This document shows, piece after piece, positions 1-9,761 of a DNA stretch of 64,000 bases. The notes under the pieces are model-generated. The model saw only the letters and a program-made list of their open reading frames with translations, did no database searches and had not been told where the DNA came from. The stretch is from Clostridium jeddahitimonense. Lineage in GTDB: Bacteria > Bacillota > Clostridia > Clostridiales > Clostridiaceae. Position 1 is the first letter of the stretch; each line of letters starts with the position of its first letter. The translations under genes and the position numbers were made by a program. The DNA lies in assembly GCA_000753455.2 (NCBI GenBank), contig LM994670.1, positions 2,565,078 to 2,629,077 on the forward strand, read 5' to 3'.

Positions 1-199
1 AGGAATTTATTGAATATCCAAGTCCAACAAAAAAGCTTGATGATCCAATACTTGCTACAGCATCACTACCGAGTCCCCCAACCCAAAGCATATCAATAAG
101 ATTATATGTAAATTGTAATAAGGAACTTCCCATTATCGGAACTGCTAATGCAGTAAGCACTACTAGCACTTTTCCTTTAGTTAGATCAACTTTCCTCAT
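1..199 (-). CDS. MATE family efflux transporter (partial, 5' end only)
   Basis: The first 66 codons of a membrane transporter that runs off the left edge. The start ATG sits about 4 bases after a GGAGGA ribosome-binding site (about 203-208). The protein begins MRKVDLTKGK and continues with an amphipathic/hydrophobic stretch (VLTALAVPIMGSSLLQFTYN) followed by LIDMLWVGGLGSDAVAS, the usual start of NorM/DinF-type MATE exporters, which pump drugs or cations out by Na+/H+ antiport. It lies 27 bases after the ArsR-type gene in the same direction, so the two are probably one operon and the regulator probably controls it. The substrate cannot be told. Confidence 0.8.
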   Translation of the reverse strand, partial: MRKVDLTKGKVLVVLTALAVPIMGSSLLQFTYNLIDMLWVGGLGSDAVASIGSSSFFVGLGYSINS

Positions 200-226
200 C
201 TTTCCTCCATAATTAATTATTTTTAT

Positions 227-517
227 CTACTTACTATCTTTTAACACTACTATTTCCTCTAAAAACTTAACTAATTCATCTGTATTTTGTTCTATTAAAC
301 TATAATGATTCCAAGTTCCTGCTTTTCTTGAATATACTAACCCACACTCAATTAATACCTTCATATGATGAGATAATGTAGGTTGTGTAAAATCAAAATG
401 CTTTAATAATTCACAGGCACACCTTTCACCATCAGATAATATATGTAGAATCTTCAACCTATTTTGATCGCTTAGAGCTTTAAATACTTTAGCATTTTTT
501 TCATATATATCTTTCAT
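227..517 (-). CDS. ArsR/SmtB family transcriptional repressor
   Basis: A 96-residue winged-helix protein of typical ArsR length. Residues 10-30 (KVFKALSDQNRLKILHIL) are the family's first helices. Residues 44-55 (TQPTLSHHMKVL) are the recognition helix, followed by the wing (SRKAGTWNHYSL). C33-x-C35 sits in the helix where ArsR-type sensors of arsenite/antimonite carry their metal-binding cysteines, so metal or thiol sensing is possible but not shown. The start has a strong AGGAGG site. A consensus promoter and a perfect palindrome lie directly upstream, so it very likely represses itself and the MATE gene that follows. Confidence 0.9.
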   Translation of the reverse strand: MKDIYEKNAKVFKALSDQNRLKILHILSDGERCACELLKHFDFTQPTLSHHMKVLIECGLVYSRKAGTWNHYSLIEQNTDELVKFLEEIVVLKDSK

Positions 518-529
518 AGCTCCTCCTAT

Positions 530-580
530 ATAGATACTTATCTATGTATTCAATATAGTTTACATCTTTTCTATTGTCAA
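530..580 (-). promoter_or_regulatory. Promoter and palindromic operator of the ArsR-MATE operon
   Basis: Read on the minus strand, TTGACA (575-580) and TATATT (552-557) are separated by exactly 17 bases, a near-consensus housekeeping promoter. A perfect inverted repeat, ATAGATA-AG-TATCTAT (530-545), covers the expected transcription start and sits just before the ribosome-binding site. This is the usual place for an ArsR-family operator, so binding would block the promoter. Confidence 0.8.
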
Positions 581-802
581 TATACAAAGCTTAACTAATA
601 TTTTTTTATTTTTTAATTATAATCTATTAGCTTTTATTTGCTCTGTTTTACTTACAGTTATAATATCAACTTCTTATTAATAACTATTATTTTTTAATAT
701 TAATTGTAATTTTTTCTTTTAAACCCTCATATTATAAAATATAAATATTTTCTCCCTTAAATGTATTGATTTTATGTTGCAAACTATTATAATAATTATC
801 AA

Positions 803-833
803 CTAAATAAAAGGAGGCATATTAAATGCCTCC
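803..833 (-). terminator. Intrinsic terminator of the glycerol operon
   Basis: GGAGGCAT-(5)-ATGCCTCC hairpin (813-833) followed by a TTTTATTT tail on the minus strand, just after the glpF stop. The remaining bases from about 590 to 800 are AT-rich and show no gene or obvious structure. Confidence 0.85.
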
Positions 834-856
834 CATAAATTATTATTAACTTATTA

Positions 857-1573
857 CTATCTAAATATTCCTGAGCAAACTAACCAATTAAATAACTGTG
901 CTGCTATTATAGCACCAACTATTGGCCCAACAACTGGTATCCATGCATATCCCCAATCAGAATCTCTTTTACCTTTTAAAGGTAAAACTGCATGAGCTAT
1001 TCTAGGAGCTAAATCTCTTGCAGGGTTAATAGCGTAACCTGTAGTACCACCTAAACAGATACCTATTACCCAAATAATAGCTATAACACCTAGTACACTT
1101 AAACCTGGAGCCATTTCTGTTTGGCCAATACCTAATATAGCAAATACTAAGAAGAATGTAGCTATAATTTCACATAACAAATTAGTAACTGTGTTTCTTA
1201 TAGCAGGTCCAGTTGCAAATACACCTAACTGAGAATCAGGATCTGATTGATTGAAATGATCTTTGTATTGAACATAAACTAAGCAAGCGCCTAAAAAACC
1301 ACCTATCATTTGAGCAGCAATGTATAATGGAACATCAGCCCAAGCAAATTGTCCAATAGTAGCAAGTCCAATAGTTAAAGCTGGGTTAAAATGAGCTCCA
1401 GATGCAGTAAATATAAATGCATTTACTCCAACTGCCATTGCCCAACCAGTAGTAATAACAATCCATCCTGAGTTATTACCTTTAGTTCCCTTTAGTACAA
1501 CGTTCGCAACAACACCATCACCAAGTAAAACTAAAAACATTGTGCCTAGTAATTCAAGTACGAAGTTATTCAT
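857..1573 (-). CDS. glpF: Glycerol uptake facilitator (aquaglyceroporin)
   Basis: A 238-residue MIP-family channel with six predicted membrane helices and both NPA boxes: HFNPALT (N63) and INPARD (N183). The Asp after the second NPA-Arg is the mark of glycerol-conducting members rather than strict water channels. It lets glycerol diffuse across the cytoplasmic membrane to the kinase. It is the last gene of the operon, 27 bases after glpK, and is followed by a terminator. Placement at the end of a dehydrogenase-kinase-facilitator operon supports the glycerol role. Confidence 0.95.
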   Translation of the reverse strand: MNNFVLELLGTMFLVLLGDGVVANVVLKGTKGNNSGWIVITTGWAMAVGVNAFIFTASGAHFNPALTIGLATIGQFAWADVPLYIAAQMIGGFLGACLVYVQYKDHFNQSDPDSQLGVFATGPAIRNTVTNLLCEIIATFFLVFAILGIGQTEMAPGLSVLGVIAIIWVIGICLGGTTGYAINPARDLAPRIAHAVLPLKGKRDSDWGYAWIPVVGPIVGAIIAAQLFNWLVCSGIFR

Positions 1574-1600
1574 AAATAATTCCTCCTAAATATATTAAAT

Positions 1601-3103
<1,503 letters not shown>

Positions 3104-3133
3104 CTATTTTTCAATAATTTTTAATATATTAGC

Positions 3134-3697
3134 TTAAAAATCCCATAAATCTCTAGATGATGTAGAGACACCAAGTACTCCAGCTGCTAAAGCTTTAACT
3201 GCATCTTTTTGACTATATATAAGTCCACCTGTTATAAGTGGTTGACTTACTCTATTCTTTATTAGCTCAACAGCTTTATAAGCTATACCAGGTAATATTT
3301 CTATAGCATCTGGCTTTATAGTTTTTGCTATACTTACTCCAGTTTCTATTGATACTGAATCTAATATAAATAATCTTTGTATCGTAAATAATCCTAAATT
3401 TTTGGCATGTTTTAATACATGACTATTAGTAGATATTATTCCATGAGGTTTAACTTTTTCTTTTATAAACTCTATTCCAAACTTATCTCCTCTTAACCCT
3501 TCTATCATATCTAAATTTACAAATACGATTTTGTCATTTATTTTAAGTTCATTACATATCTCTTGAATATTTATTATATTTCCATATAATACAAATACCA
3601 TCTTTACATCACAGTTTATAACGTTTTGGAAATCCTTTTCATTTCTGATAGCTCCAATTACAGGATTATCACTTAAGACTTCAGAAAAGTTTATCAT
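3134..3697 (-). CDS. glpP: GlpP-type glycerol-3-phosphate responsive antiterminator
   Basis: A 187-residue GlpP-family protein (TIM-barrel-like RNA-binding regulator). Recognisable segments are NPVIGAIRN near the N-terminus, FVNLDMIEGL, QRLFILDS, and the C-terminal ITGGLI and GVLGVSTSSRDLW. In Bacillus, GlpP with bound glycerol-3-phosphate prevents termination in glp leaders. I chose the ATG at 3697 because a GAGGGGAG ribosome-binding site lies 8 bases before it; an ATG 18 bases further upstream overlaps that site. It lies inside the operon it probably controls, so regulation is likely autocatalytic. The matching leader structure is at about 6910-6946. Confidence 0.9.
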   Translation of the reverse strand: MINFSEVLSDNPVIGAIRNEKDFQNVINCDVKMVFVLYGNIINIQEICNELKINDKIVFVNLDMIEGLRGDKFGIEFIKEKVKPHGIISTNSHVLKHAKNLGLFTIQRLFILDSVSIETGVSIAKTIKPDAIEILPGIAYKAVELIKNRVSQPLITGGLIYSQKDAVKALAAGVLGVSTSSRDLWDF

Positions 3698-3782
3698 TTT
3701 CTCATCTCCCCTCATAATAATAATTATGATTTTGTAATTTACTATATAACTAAATTACTTTTTATTTCATTAAATTAATTAT

Positions 3783-4148
3783 TTAACACTCTCTTACATT
3801 TCTAGTAGCTATGATATTAACATTTGTCCCTTCAATATCTTTATAAATTACATCCCCAATATTTATTGGAGCTTTAACTTCTAAATCTTTTAATGCCCTT
3901 AGACAATCAAATATTTTATTTTTAGGAATATCTTTTTCACTCTTAACTGAAACTTGATTATAATCTCCTCCAATAACCTTTACTGATGTTGTAATTACTC
4001 TAGTTGGATTAGTGAACTCCTTAACTCCATAATTTTCACCTATCTTACAGCTATTACCTGTTACTGTAATGTTATTATTTGAGTCTAGCTCAACAAGGAG
4101 AGCACAACCCATAGGACATCCAATACAAGTGAATTCTTTCCTTTCCAT
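3783..4148 (-). CDS. DUF1667 protein, Cys-rich partner of the glp oxidoreductases
   Basis: A 121-residue protein with four conserved-looking cysteines (C8, C11, C15 in CIGCPMGC and C34 in GNSCKIG), suggesting an iron-sulfur or metal site. This is the DUF1667 pattern, a family usually encoded after an FAD oxidoreductase and a GlpA-like protein in anaerobe glp operons. It may transfer electrons or stabilise the complex; the biochemical role is not established. The start is the ATG that follows AAAGGAG at good spacing; a TTG 18 bases earlier overlaps that site. Only four bases separate it from the upstream gene. Confidence 0.85.
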   Translation of the reverse strand: MERKEFTCIGCPMGCALLVELDSNNNITVTGNSCKIGENYGVKEFTNPTRVITTSVKVIGGDYNQVSVKSEKDIPKNKIFDCLRALKDLEVKAPINIGDVIYKDIEGTNVNIIATRNVREC

Positions 4149-4152
4149 TTCA

Positions 4153-5412
4153 CTAGCTCCTTTCAACCTTAAACATTATTTTATTAATTGAATTATACTT
4201 ATCAAATGTATCCTTTTTAACCTTGATTTCTTCCATCTCTCCTGGTGTTAATATTTTTTTCTTTCTATGAATTATTAGATTATCATCAAAATATACAGAT
4301 ATATGGCAATCCTTATATACATCTCCTACCCTAAACCTAAAAATAACTGAATCTTCTATAGTTTCTAAATTTAACTTTTGAGGAACAACATATCTAACTC
4401 CATCAATACCACTAATTTCTATAAGACGTTTTTCCATCTCAAGTCCTTTTATATATCTAGAAGCATTTTTGCCTGCATCATAACTCTCTAAAGTTACATT
4501 ATCAACAAGATCATGTACATGAAGCACATTCCCACAAGCAAATACTCCTGGCACACTAGTTTCTAGTGTATTATCCACTATTGCTCCACCTGTGATTTTC
4601 GATAAATCCACTCCTATTTTTCTTGACAATTCATTTTCAGGTAATAGTCCAACTGATAATAATAAAGTATCGCATGGTATATAACTTTCAGTTCCTTTAA
4701 TAACTTTTCTATCTACTCCAACTTCTCCTATAGTCACACCTTCAAGCCTATCTCTGCCATGAATTTCACATACAGTATGACTAAACATAAGTGGTATATC
4801 ATAATCATTTAAACATTGAACTATATTCCTCTTTAAACCACTTGAATATGGCAATAGCTCAACTACTGCTTTAACCTTAGCTCCTTCAAAAGTCATTCTC
4901 CTAGCCATAATAAGACCTATATCTCCAGAGCCAAGTACTACTACTTCTTTTCCTGGCATATAGCCTTTTATGTTAACAAACTTTTGTGCTGACCCTGCTG
5001 TCATTATTCCAGAAGGTCTACTTCCAGGTATTGTTAATGCTCCTTTAGGTCTTTCCCTACATCCCATTGAAAGTATAATTGCCTTAGCTTTAATCTCTAA
5101 TAATCCTTCTACTGGATTAATAGCATAAATATTCTTTTCTTTATCTATATCAAATACCATTGTTTTTAATTTATATTCAATCTTATATTCTCCAACCTTA
5201 TCTATAAATCTCTGCGAATACTCAGGTCCGGTAAGCTCCTCCTTAAAAGTATGAAGCCCAAATCCGTTATGAATGCATTGGTTTAGTATACCACCAAGAA
5301 CCTCTTCTCTTTCAAGTATAAGTATACTGTCAATTCCACTTTCTTTTGCTGATATTGCCGCTGCAAGACCTGCTGGTCCCCCACCTATTACAACTAAATC
5401 ATAATTTTTCAT
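4153..5412 (-). CDS. FAD/NAD-dependent oxidoreductase of the glycerol operon
   Basis: A 419-residue pyridine-nucleotide-disulfide-type flavoprotein. Residues 6-20 (VVIGGGPAGLAAAIS) bind FAD, a second dinucleotide fold (VVVLGSGDIGLIMARR) binds NAD(P), and FACGNVLHVHDLVD is the second FAD contact. It lies between a GlpA-like dehydrogenase and a DUF1667 protein, where the classical operon would have glpB and glpC. The likely job is passing electrons from glycerol-3-phosphate oxidation to NAD or another soluble carrier, which is inference. The start at 5412 follows GGAGGGGAG by 7 bases; the upstream ATG is inside that site. Confidence 0.88.
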   Translation of the reverse strand: MKNYDLVVIGGGPAGLAAAISAKESGIDSILILEREEVLGGILNQCIHNGFGLHTFKEELTGPEYSQRFIDKVGEYKIEYKLKTMVFDIDKEKNIYAINPVEGLLEIKAKAIILSMGCRERPKGALTIPGSRPSGIMTAGSAQKFVNIKGYMPGKEVVVLGSGDIGLIMARRMTFEGAKVKAVVELLPYSSGLKRNIVQCLNDYDIPLMFSHTVCEIHGRDRLEGVTIGEVGVDRKVIKGTESYIPCDTLLLSVGLLPENELSRKIGVDLSKITGGAIVDNTLETSVPGVFACGNVLHVHDLVDNVTLESYDAGKNASRYIKGLEMEKRLIEISGIDGVRYVVPQKLNLETIEDSVIFRFRVGDVYKDCHISVYFDDNLIIHRKKKILTPGEMEEIKVKKDTFDKYNSINKIMFKVERS

Positions 5413-5439
5413 TTTATGTCTCCCCTCCATTAATCTAAG

Positions 5440-6876
5440 CTAAAGATATTCTTTAGGCTTTCCATCTAAAATATTAGACCTTCTGCCAAACTTAGTTATT
5501 TTACTTAGAGGTATCTTCTTTTCACCATTTAATATCTCCATAATTCTTGTTACACAAAAACCACATTGACATCTACCAGAACCAGCTCTTGTTCTTCTTT
5601 TTATTCCATCTAAATCTGTTGCTCCAAGAGGTCTATTTATAGCTTCTAATATCTCTCCTTCTGTTACCATTTCACACCTACACACAATAGTTCCATAATG
5701 AGTATTATTCTTTATAGCTTCTCTTTTCTCTTCTATACTCATATCATTAAATCTTTTTATCGCATTTCTCTTTGGATTAAAATTTTTATTTTCTTCTGGC
5801 TTTAATCTTTCTATAATAATATCCTTAACCATAATTGCTATTGCTGGTGAACTTGTTAAGCCAGGCGACTCTATACTTGCCGCATTGACAAAACCTTTAG
5901 CATCTTTAGGTTCTCCAATTATAAAATCATCTCTATCTGTCCTAGCTCTTAATCCTGTAAATGAAGTTATTATAAGGTTTCCAGGTAATGATTTGACGCT
6001 CAATAAGGCTTTTTCTATAATATCATCTAAACCTTCCCTAGTAGTACTTAAATCTTCTTTATCACAAATATCAACAGCATTTGGTCCTACAATAATATTT
6101 CCATCTACAGTTGGACTTACTAACACGCCTTTTCCTAACTTTGTTGGTAATTGGAATAATGTACACTTAGCTATATCTCCTGCATATTTGTCAAATAAGT
6201 TATATTCCCCTCTCCTTGGATTAATAGTAAATTTATCTTCAGAAACAAAGCTATTAATAACATCACTATACAAACCTGCTGCATTAACAATCATCCTTGT
6301 ATCTATCTCTTCATCATTAACAAATACCTTAAAGTTACTTTTGTCTTTCTTGATATCCTTTACCTTAGAATTAAACCTAAACTCTACTCCATTAACATTA
6401 GCGTTTTCAGCTAGGGCAATAGTTAAATTAAAAGGACATACTATCCCTCCTGTAGGGGCATATAAAGCTGCAACCACATCATCTGTTACATAAGGTTCCA
6501 TTTCCCTTACTTCATCACCAGATAATACCTTCAGATTTGGAACCCCATTATCTTCTCCTCTTTTTTTTAAATCATAAAGTTTATCCATATCATTTTCATC
6601 AAAACATAGTACTAATGATCCATTTCTCTTAAAATTAAACTCTAATTCTTCTGCAAGTTTATCAAACATCTTATTAGCCTCTGCATTTAGTTTTCCTTTC
6701 AATGTACCTGGCTTAGCATCAAATCCTGCATGTATTATGGCACTATTGGCCTTACTTGTTCCTGAACATACATCACTTTCTTTTTCTAATACTAGTGTCT
6801 TAAGCTTGTACTTTGAAAGTTCTCTAGCAGTTGCGCAACCTACAACACCTGCACCAATGATTACAACATCATACAT
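5440..6876 (-). CDS. GlpA-like FAD-dependent glycerol-3-phosphate dehydrogenase with C-terminal [2Fe-2S] (BFD) domain
   Basis: A 478-residue flavoprotein. The N-terminus (VVIIGAGVVGCATAREL) is a DAO-type FAD fold. The C-terminal ~60 residues hold CRC and GRCQCGFC, the four-cysteine pattern of the BFD-like [2Fe-2S] domain found at the end of anaerobic GlpA and related proteins. It probably oxidises glycerol-3-phosphate to dihydroxyacetone phosphate at the membrane or with the next two operon products. It is the first gene after the regulated leader. A related family oxidises 2-hydroxyglutarate, but the glycerol context argues against that. Confidence 0.88.
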   Translation of the reverse strand: MYDVVIIGAGVVGCATARELSKYKLKTLVLEKESDVCSGTSKANSAIIHAGFDAKPGTLKGKLNAEANKMFDKLAEELEFNFKRNGSLVLCFDENDMDKLYDLKKRGEDNGVPNLKVLSGDEVREMEPYVTDDVVAALYAPTGGIVCPFNLTIALAENANVNGVEFRFNSKVKDIKKDKSNFKVFVNDEEIDTRMIVNAAGLYSDVINSFVSEDKFTINPRRGEYNLFDKYAGDIAKCTLFQLPTKLGKGVLVSPTVDGNIIVGPNAVDICDKEDLSTTREGLDDIIEKALLSVKSLPGNLIITSFTGLRARTDRDDFIIGEPKDAKGFVNAASIESPGLTSSPAIAIMVKDIIIERLKPEENKNFNPKRNAIKRFNDMSIEEKREAIKNNTHYGTIVCRCEMVTEGEILEAINRPLGATDLDGIKRRTRAGSGRCQCGFCVTRIMEILNGEKKIPLSKITKFGRRSNILDGKPKEYL

Positions 6877-6896
6877 ATCACTACCTCCGTTTTATT

Positions 6897-7006
6897 AAAA
6901 AAAGCAAAAAGAACCCTTGGTGATCTTCTACGATCCCAAAGGTTCTCACAATCTCAACCTCTAATATATTTATTTTTTCTTATCTCTCATTAATAAATAT
7001 ATTATA
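6897..7006 (-). promoter_or_regulatory. Glycerol operon leader with conditional terminator (probable GlpP target)
   Basis: On the minus strand, a stem made of AGAACCTTTGG and CCAAGGGTTCT with an inner GATC/GATC pair (6910-6946) is followed by a T-rich tract (6897-6909), directly before the first gene's ribosome-binding site. A terminator ahead of the first gene makes sense only if it is conditional. The operon encodes GlpP, which in Bacillus allows read-through of such leaders. A possible -10 (TATAAT, 7001-7006) lies upstream; no good -35 is seen. Confidence 0.75.
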
Positions 7007-7040
7007 CTATGTTATATTTTATTCTTTATTTTCAAAAAAA

Positions 7041-7640
7041 TTATTTTACTTCCTGAACTCCAGTAACTGTGCTCTTATCATCCTTCTTAAATGAATCTTT
7101 GTATTCTTGTTTTGAGAAATATACATTTCCTTCAACCTTTGCATTTTCAAGTTCAAATCCATCAGATTCTACATATATATCTCCAACAATTGTTCCACCT
7201 TCAATTTTAGTATCCTTACTCTTTACGGTAACTTTTGGTGTTGTTAATGTATAAGATTTTGTTGTGTTATTATCACCATTTTCATAAAGAGCTATTGTAC
7301 GTCCAGCAGGAACCATCTTATTTGAATCATTTTTATCTGGTTTAGTGAAATCGCCTTCTACGACTATGTCTTTGTCAGTTGTTATATCATTTTTTACCAA
7401 TACTATCCAACTATCCTTTAAAGCTTTTTTAAGTGTTTCTTCATCACTTGCTAAAGATGCTGAACTTACTACGTCTGTATCCCCAGGATTCTCTGTAGTT
7501 AAATTCCCTTTATCCCCTGTAGTTATACCATTGTTAGTTGTATTATTTTGATTTTTATCCTGTGTATTAGTCGTGCTACAACCAACTAATACGGCTACTC
7601 CTAAAAATAATGCCACTGCTAATGATTTTGCTTTCATCAT
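7041..7640 (-). CDS. Predicted lipoprotein with short beta-repeat C-terminal half
   Basis: A 199-residue protein with a lipoprotein signal: basic MMKAK, a hydrophobic core, and lipobox VLVGC with Cys21. A Ser/Thr/Asn/Asp-rich linker follows (residues 22-60). The second half has repeating short beta-like units (KVTVKSKDTKIEGGTI, VGDIYVES, VEGNVYF), like a small right-handed beta-helix or bactofilin-like fold. It is presumably anchored on the outer face of the membrane. Function is unknown. It stands alone between the GX3 protein gene and the glycerol leader, with a strong GGAGG site. Confidence 0.7.
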   Translation of the reverse strand: MMKAKSLAVALFLGVAVLVGCSTTNTQDKNQNNTTNNGITTGDKGNLTTENPGDTDVVSSASLASDEETLKKALKDSWIVLVKNDITTDKDIVVEGDFTKPDKNDSNKMVPAGRTIALYENGDNNTTKSYTLTTPKVTVKSKDTKIEGGTIVGDIYVESDGFELENAKVEGNVYFSKQEYKDSFKKDDKSTVTGVQEVK

Positions 7641-7778
7641 TTGTCCTCCTCAAACTTAATTTTTAAACTTTATCATACTTATTACAATTGATACTTTTAT
7701 TATTTCACTAAATAATTTAATTATTACAAAATATAAATAACATCCTAGTAATAAAAAAGTACTATATAATAATAAAAA

Positions 7779-7803
7779 GGTTGTATCAAAATTTGATACA
7801 ACC
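7779..7803 (-). terminator. Intrinsic terminator of the GX3-repeat gene
   Basis: Perfect palindrome with 12-base arms (GGTTGTATCAAA and its complement, one base between) followed on the minus strand by TTTTTATTATTA, just after the stop of the gene ending at 7812. Confidence 0.85.
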
Positions 7804-7811
7804 TATAATAA

Positions 7812-8483
7812 CTAACAGTTTCTACCGCTTCTAATATTTCTACAACCGTTACAGCTTTCTAGTACTTTCTTTATAACGCAGTCCCTACCTTTTCTAAATC
7901 CTTCATTAAATCCAGCTCTAAAACCTTCTCTAAAGCCTTGTCTTAATCCTGCTTCTCTACCTTCTTGACGACCTACTTCTCTTCCTTCTTCAAAGCCATT
8001 TCTAAATCCTTGACGTTTTCCAGCTTCACAGCCTTCTCTGAAACCAATTCTTCTTCCTTGCTCGAATCCTCTTCTGAATCCTTCTCTGAAACCAACTCTC
8101 CTACCTTCTCTGAAGCCAACACATCTACCTTGCCTAAATCCTTGCTCTTTTCCAGCACAAAAAGCAGCATTAATAGCATTAAGGCATTGTCCACGCCTAG
8201 AGTCACAATCTCTATCCCTGTCTCTATCGCAATCTCTATCTCTATCTCTATCGCAGTCACAATTTCTATCTCTATCTCTGTCTCTGTCTCTATCGCAGTC
8301 AAAGTCTATATCGCAGTCAAAGTCTTCATCGTCAAAGTCCCTATTACCTCTGAAGTCTCTATTACCTCTGAAATCTCTATTTTCTCTGAAGTCTTCATCA
8401 TCAAAATCAAATTGATCAAAGTCAAATCCTTCATTATTTGAGCATTCGCATTCATCAAAATCATTAAAACGTCTTTCGTCCAT
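7812..8483 (-). CDS. Cys/Asp/Arg-rich protein with 23-fold GX3 repeat (unknown function)
   Basis: A 223-residue low-complexity protein in three parts. Residues 1-60 are Asp/Phe-rich with acidic NRDF and DDEDF repeats. Residues 61-95 are a Cys-Asp-Arg run (DRDRDRD blocks broken by CDC). From residue 111 to 199 a glycine occurs at exactly every fourth position (23 glycines), mostly as GFRE, GFRQ, GRRV. Sixteen cysteines are spread over the protein and a CNGC motif lies near the end. GX3 repeats occur in Yae1/Lto1-like and FliH-like helices, but never this long to my knowledge. No signal peptide. A spore-coat or metal/RNA-binding role is only a guess. It has a ribosome-binding site and its own terminator, so it is a real gene. 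Confidence 0.75.
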   Translation of the reverse strand: MDERRFNDFDECECSNNEGFDFDQFDFDDEDFRENRDFRGNRDFRGNRDFDDEDFDCDIDFDCDRDRDRDRDRNCDCDRDRDRDCDRDRDRDCDSRRGQCLNAINAAFCAGKEQGFRQGRCVGFREGRRVGFREGFRRGFEQGRRIGFREGCEAGKRQGFRNGFEEGREVGRQEGREAGLRQGFREGFRAGFNEGFRKGRDCVIKKVLESCNGCRNIRSGRNC

Positions 8484-8561
8484 AACTTTTATCTCCTTTG
8501 TATAATTTATTTTATACTACATTCTATGCATTATGGATATATATGTTAATGATTTTTTATA

Positions 8562-9761
8562 TTAGCTTTTGTTATTTTTTATTTTCATAAAGGCATAATC
8601 TATAGTCGCTTTTAAATTATTTGAACTTTTTCCTCCACCTTGAGCTAAATATTTACTTCCGCCACCTCTTCCATCAATTAAGGTAATTGCATCTTTAAGA
8701 AGTTCATTCATAGATATATCATTATCTTTTGATGAAGCAAAAATTAAATTTGATCTATCATCACTTTTAACAGCAAAAAGTGCTATAGTTTTTTTATTTT
8801 CTGCTAGCTTTTCAGCAAGCTTTCCAATATGCTTTAAATCAGACTTTTCATAAATCTTCTTAATAATAGATATATCTCCAATCTTATCTGCAGATTCTAT
8901 CATTTCCTTTACTTCATATTTGCTTAGTTCTGCCTTTAGCATTCTATTTTCATTTTGATATTCTTTAATTTCATCTGCTGATTTACTTATTATGTTTAGT
9001 ATTTCACTTTCTCCACATTTCATCGACTTACAAATAGTAGAAATTATACTATCTCTCCTTAAGCTATCATCTATAGCTCTTTTCCCAGCTAGAAACTCTA
9101 TTCTAGTTGCACCTTTATGCTTTTCCCATCTTCTAATCTTAATCATTCTTAAATCTAAGGTTGATTTAGGGTGTACTCCACAACAAGCATTTATATCAAG
9201 ATCACCGATTTTTACTATTGTAATAGCATCATCAGTTTTAGGAAGTGCTCTTCTGATTTTAATTTTTTTAAGTTCTGATTTGCTTGGAGTTAAAAATTCA
9301 ACTTCAATGTCTTCATTAATTATTTCATTTGCAAGCCTTTCAGCTTCTCTTATTTTACTTTCATCTAAGAAACCTTCAATATCTACAGTACTACTTTCAC
9401 TTCCCATATGAAAACTTACAGTATTTGCATTAAATAATGAATAAAAGCATCCCGATAGTACATGTTGTCCTAAATGCTGCTGCATTCCATCATATCTCTT
9501 TTCCCAATCAATTTTACATTTAACTCTATGTATTTTTAATGGTTTCTTCTCTACAACATGATATATTATTCCTTTATCTTCATATACATCAATAACTTTA
9601 TTCTCTTCGATACTTCCTGTGTCTGCTGGCTGTCCGCCTCCACCAGGAAAAAATGCACTTTTATCTAAAGCCACATGATATCTTCCATCAACTTCTTTAA
9701 CTTCTAAAACTTCAGCTGTGAACTCCTTAATATATCTGTCTAAATAATATAATTTTTCCAC
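8562..9761 (-). CDS. Alanyl-tRNA editing protein (AlaX-L type)
   Basis: A 399-residue stand-alone editing protein that hydrolyses mischarged Ser- or Gly-tRNA(Ala). The N-terminal part resembles the AlaRS editing region (FFPGGGGQPADTG, residues 37-49). Zinc ligands are H96-x3-H100 (QQHLGQHVLSG) and C193-x3-H197 (CCGVH). The C-terminal third ends in a DHHA1 domain with the glycine-rich GRGGGSKYLAQGGG motif. The start is a GTG following GGAGGGAAA; no ATG fits. It is a single-gene unit. Confidence 0.9.
   Translation of the reverse strand: MEKLYYLDRYIKEFTAEVLEVKEVDGRYHVALDKSAFFPGGGGQPADTGSIEENKVIDVYEDKGIIYHVVEKKPLKIHRVKCKIDWEKRYDGMQQHLGQHVLSGCFYSLFNANTVSFHMGSESSTVDIEGFLDESKIREAERLANEIINEDIEVEFLTPSKSELKKIKIRRALPKTDDAITIVKIGDLDINACCGVHPKSTLDLRMIKIRRWEKHKGATRIEFLAGKRAIDDSLRRDSIISTICKSMKCGESEILNIISKSADEIKEYQNENRMLKAELSKYEVKEMIESADKIGDISIIKKIYEKSDLKHIGKLAEKLAENKKTIALFAVKSDDRSNLIFASSKDNDISMNELLKDAITLIDGRGGGSKYLAQGGGKSSNNLKATIDYAFMKIKNNKS

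Noticed and set aside
8200-8400. Short direct DNA repeats that could look like a CRISPR array
   Set aside because: They are six-base coding repeats (Asp-Arg codons) with no unique spacers of equal length.
7965-8441. 158-residue Ser/Thr/Ile-rich open frame on the plus strand and a 109-residue second frame on the minus strand
   Set aside because: Both are shadows of the repetitive GX3/DRD gene; the repeats keep all frames open.
7812-8483. GX3 protein as a FliH-type flagellar protein
   Set aside because: No flagellar genes are nearby, the GX3 run is far longer than in FliH, and the acidic/Cys-rich N-terminus does not fit.
7812-8540. Sporulation-sigma promoter ahead of the GX3 gene
   Set aside because: Candidate -35/-10 pairs for sigma E, G and K all miss key bases or spacing; not called.
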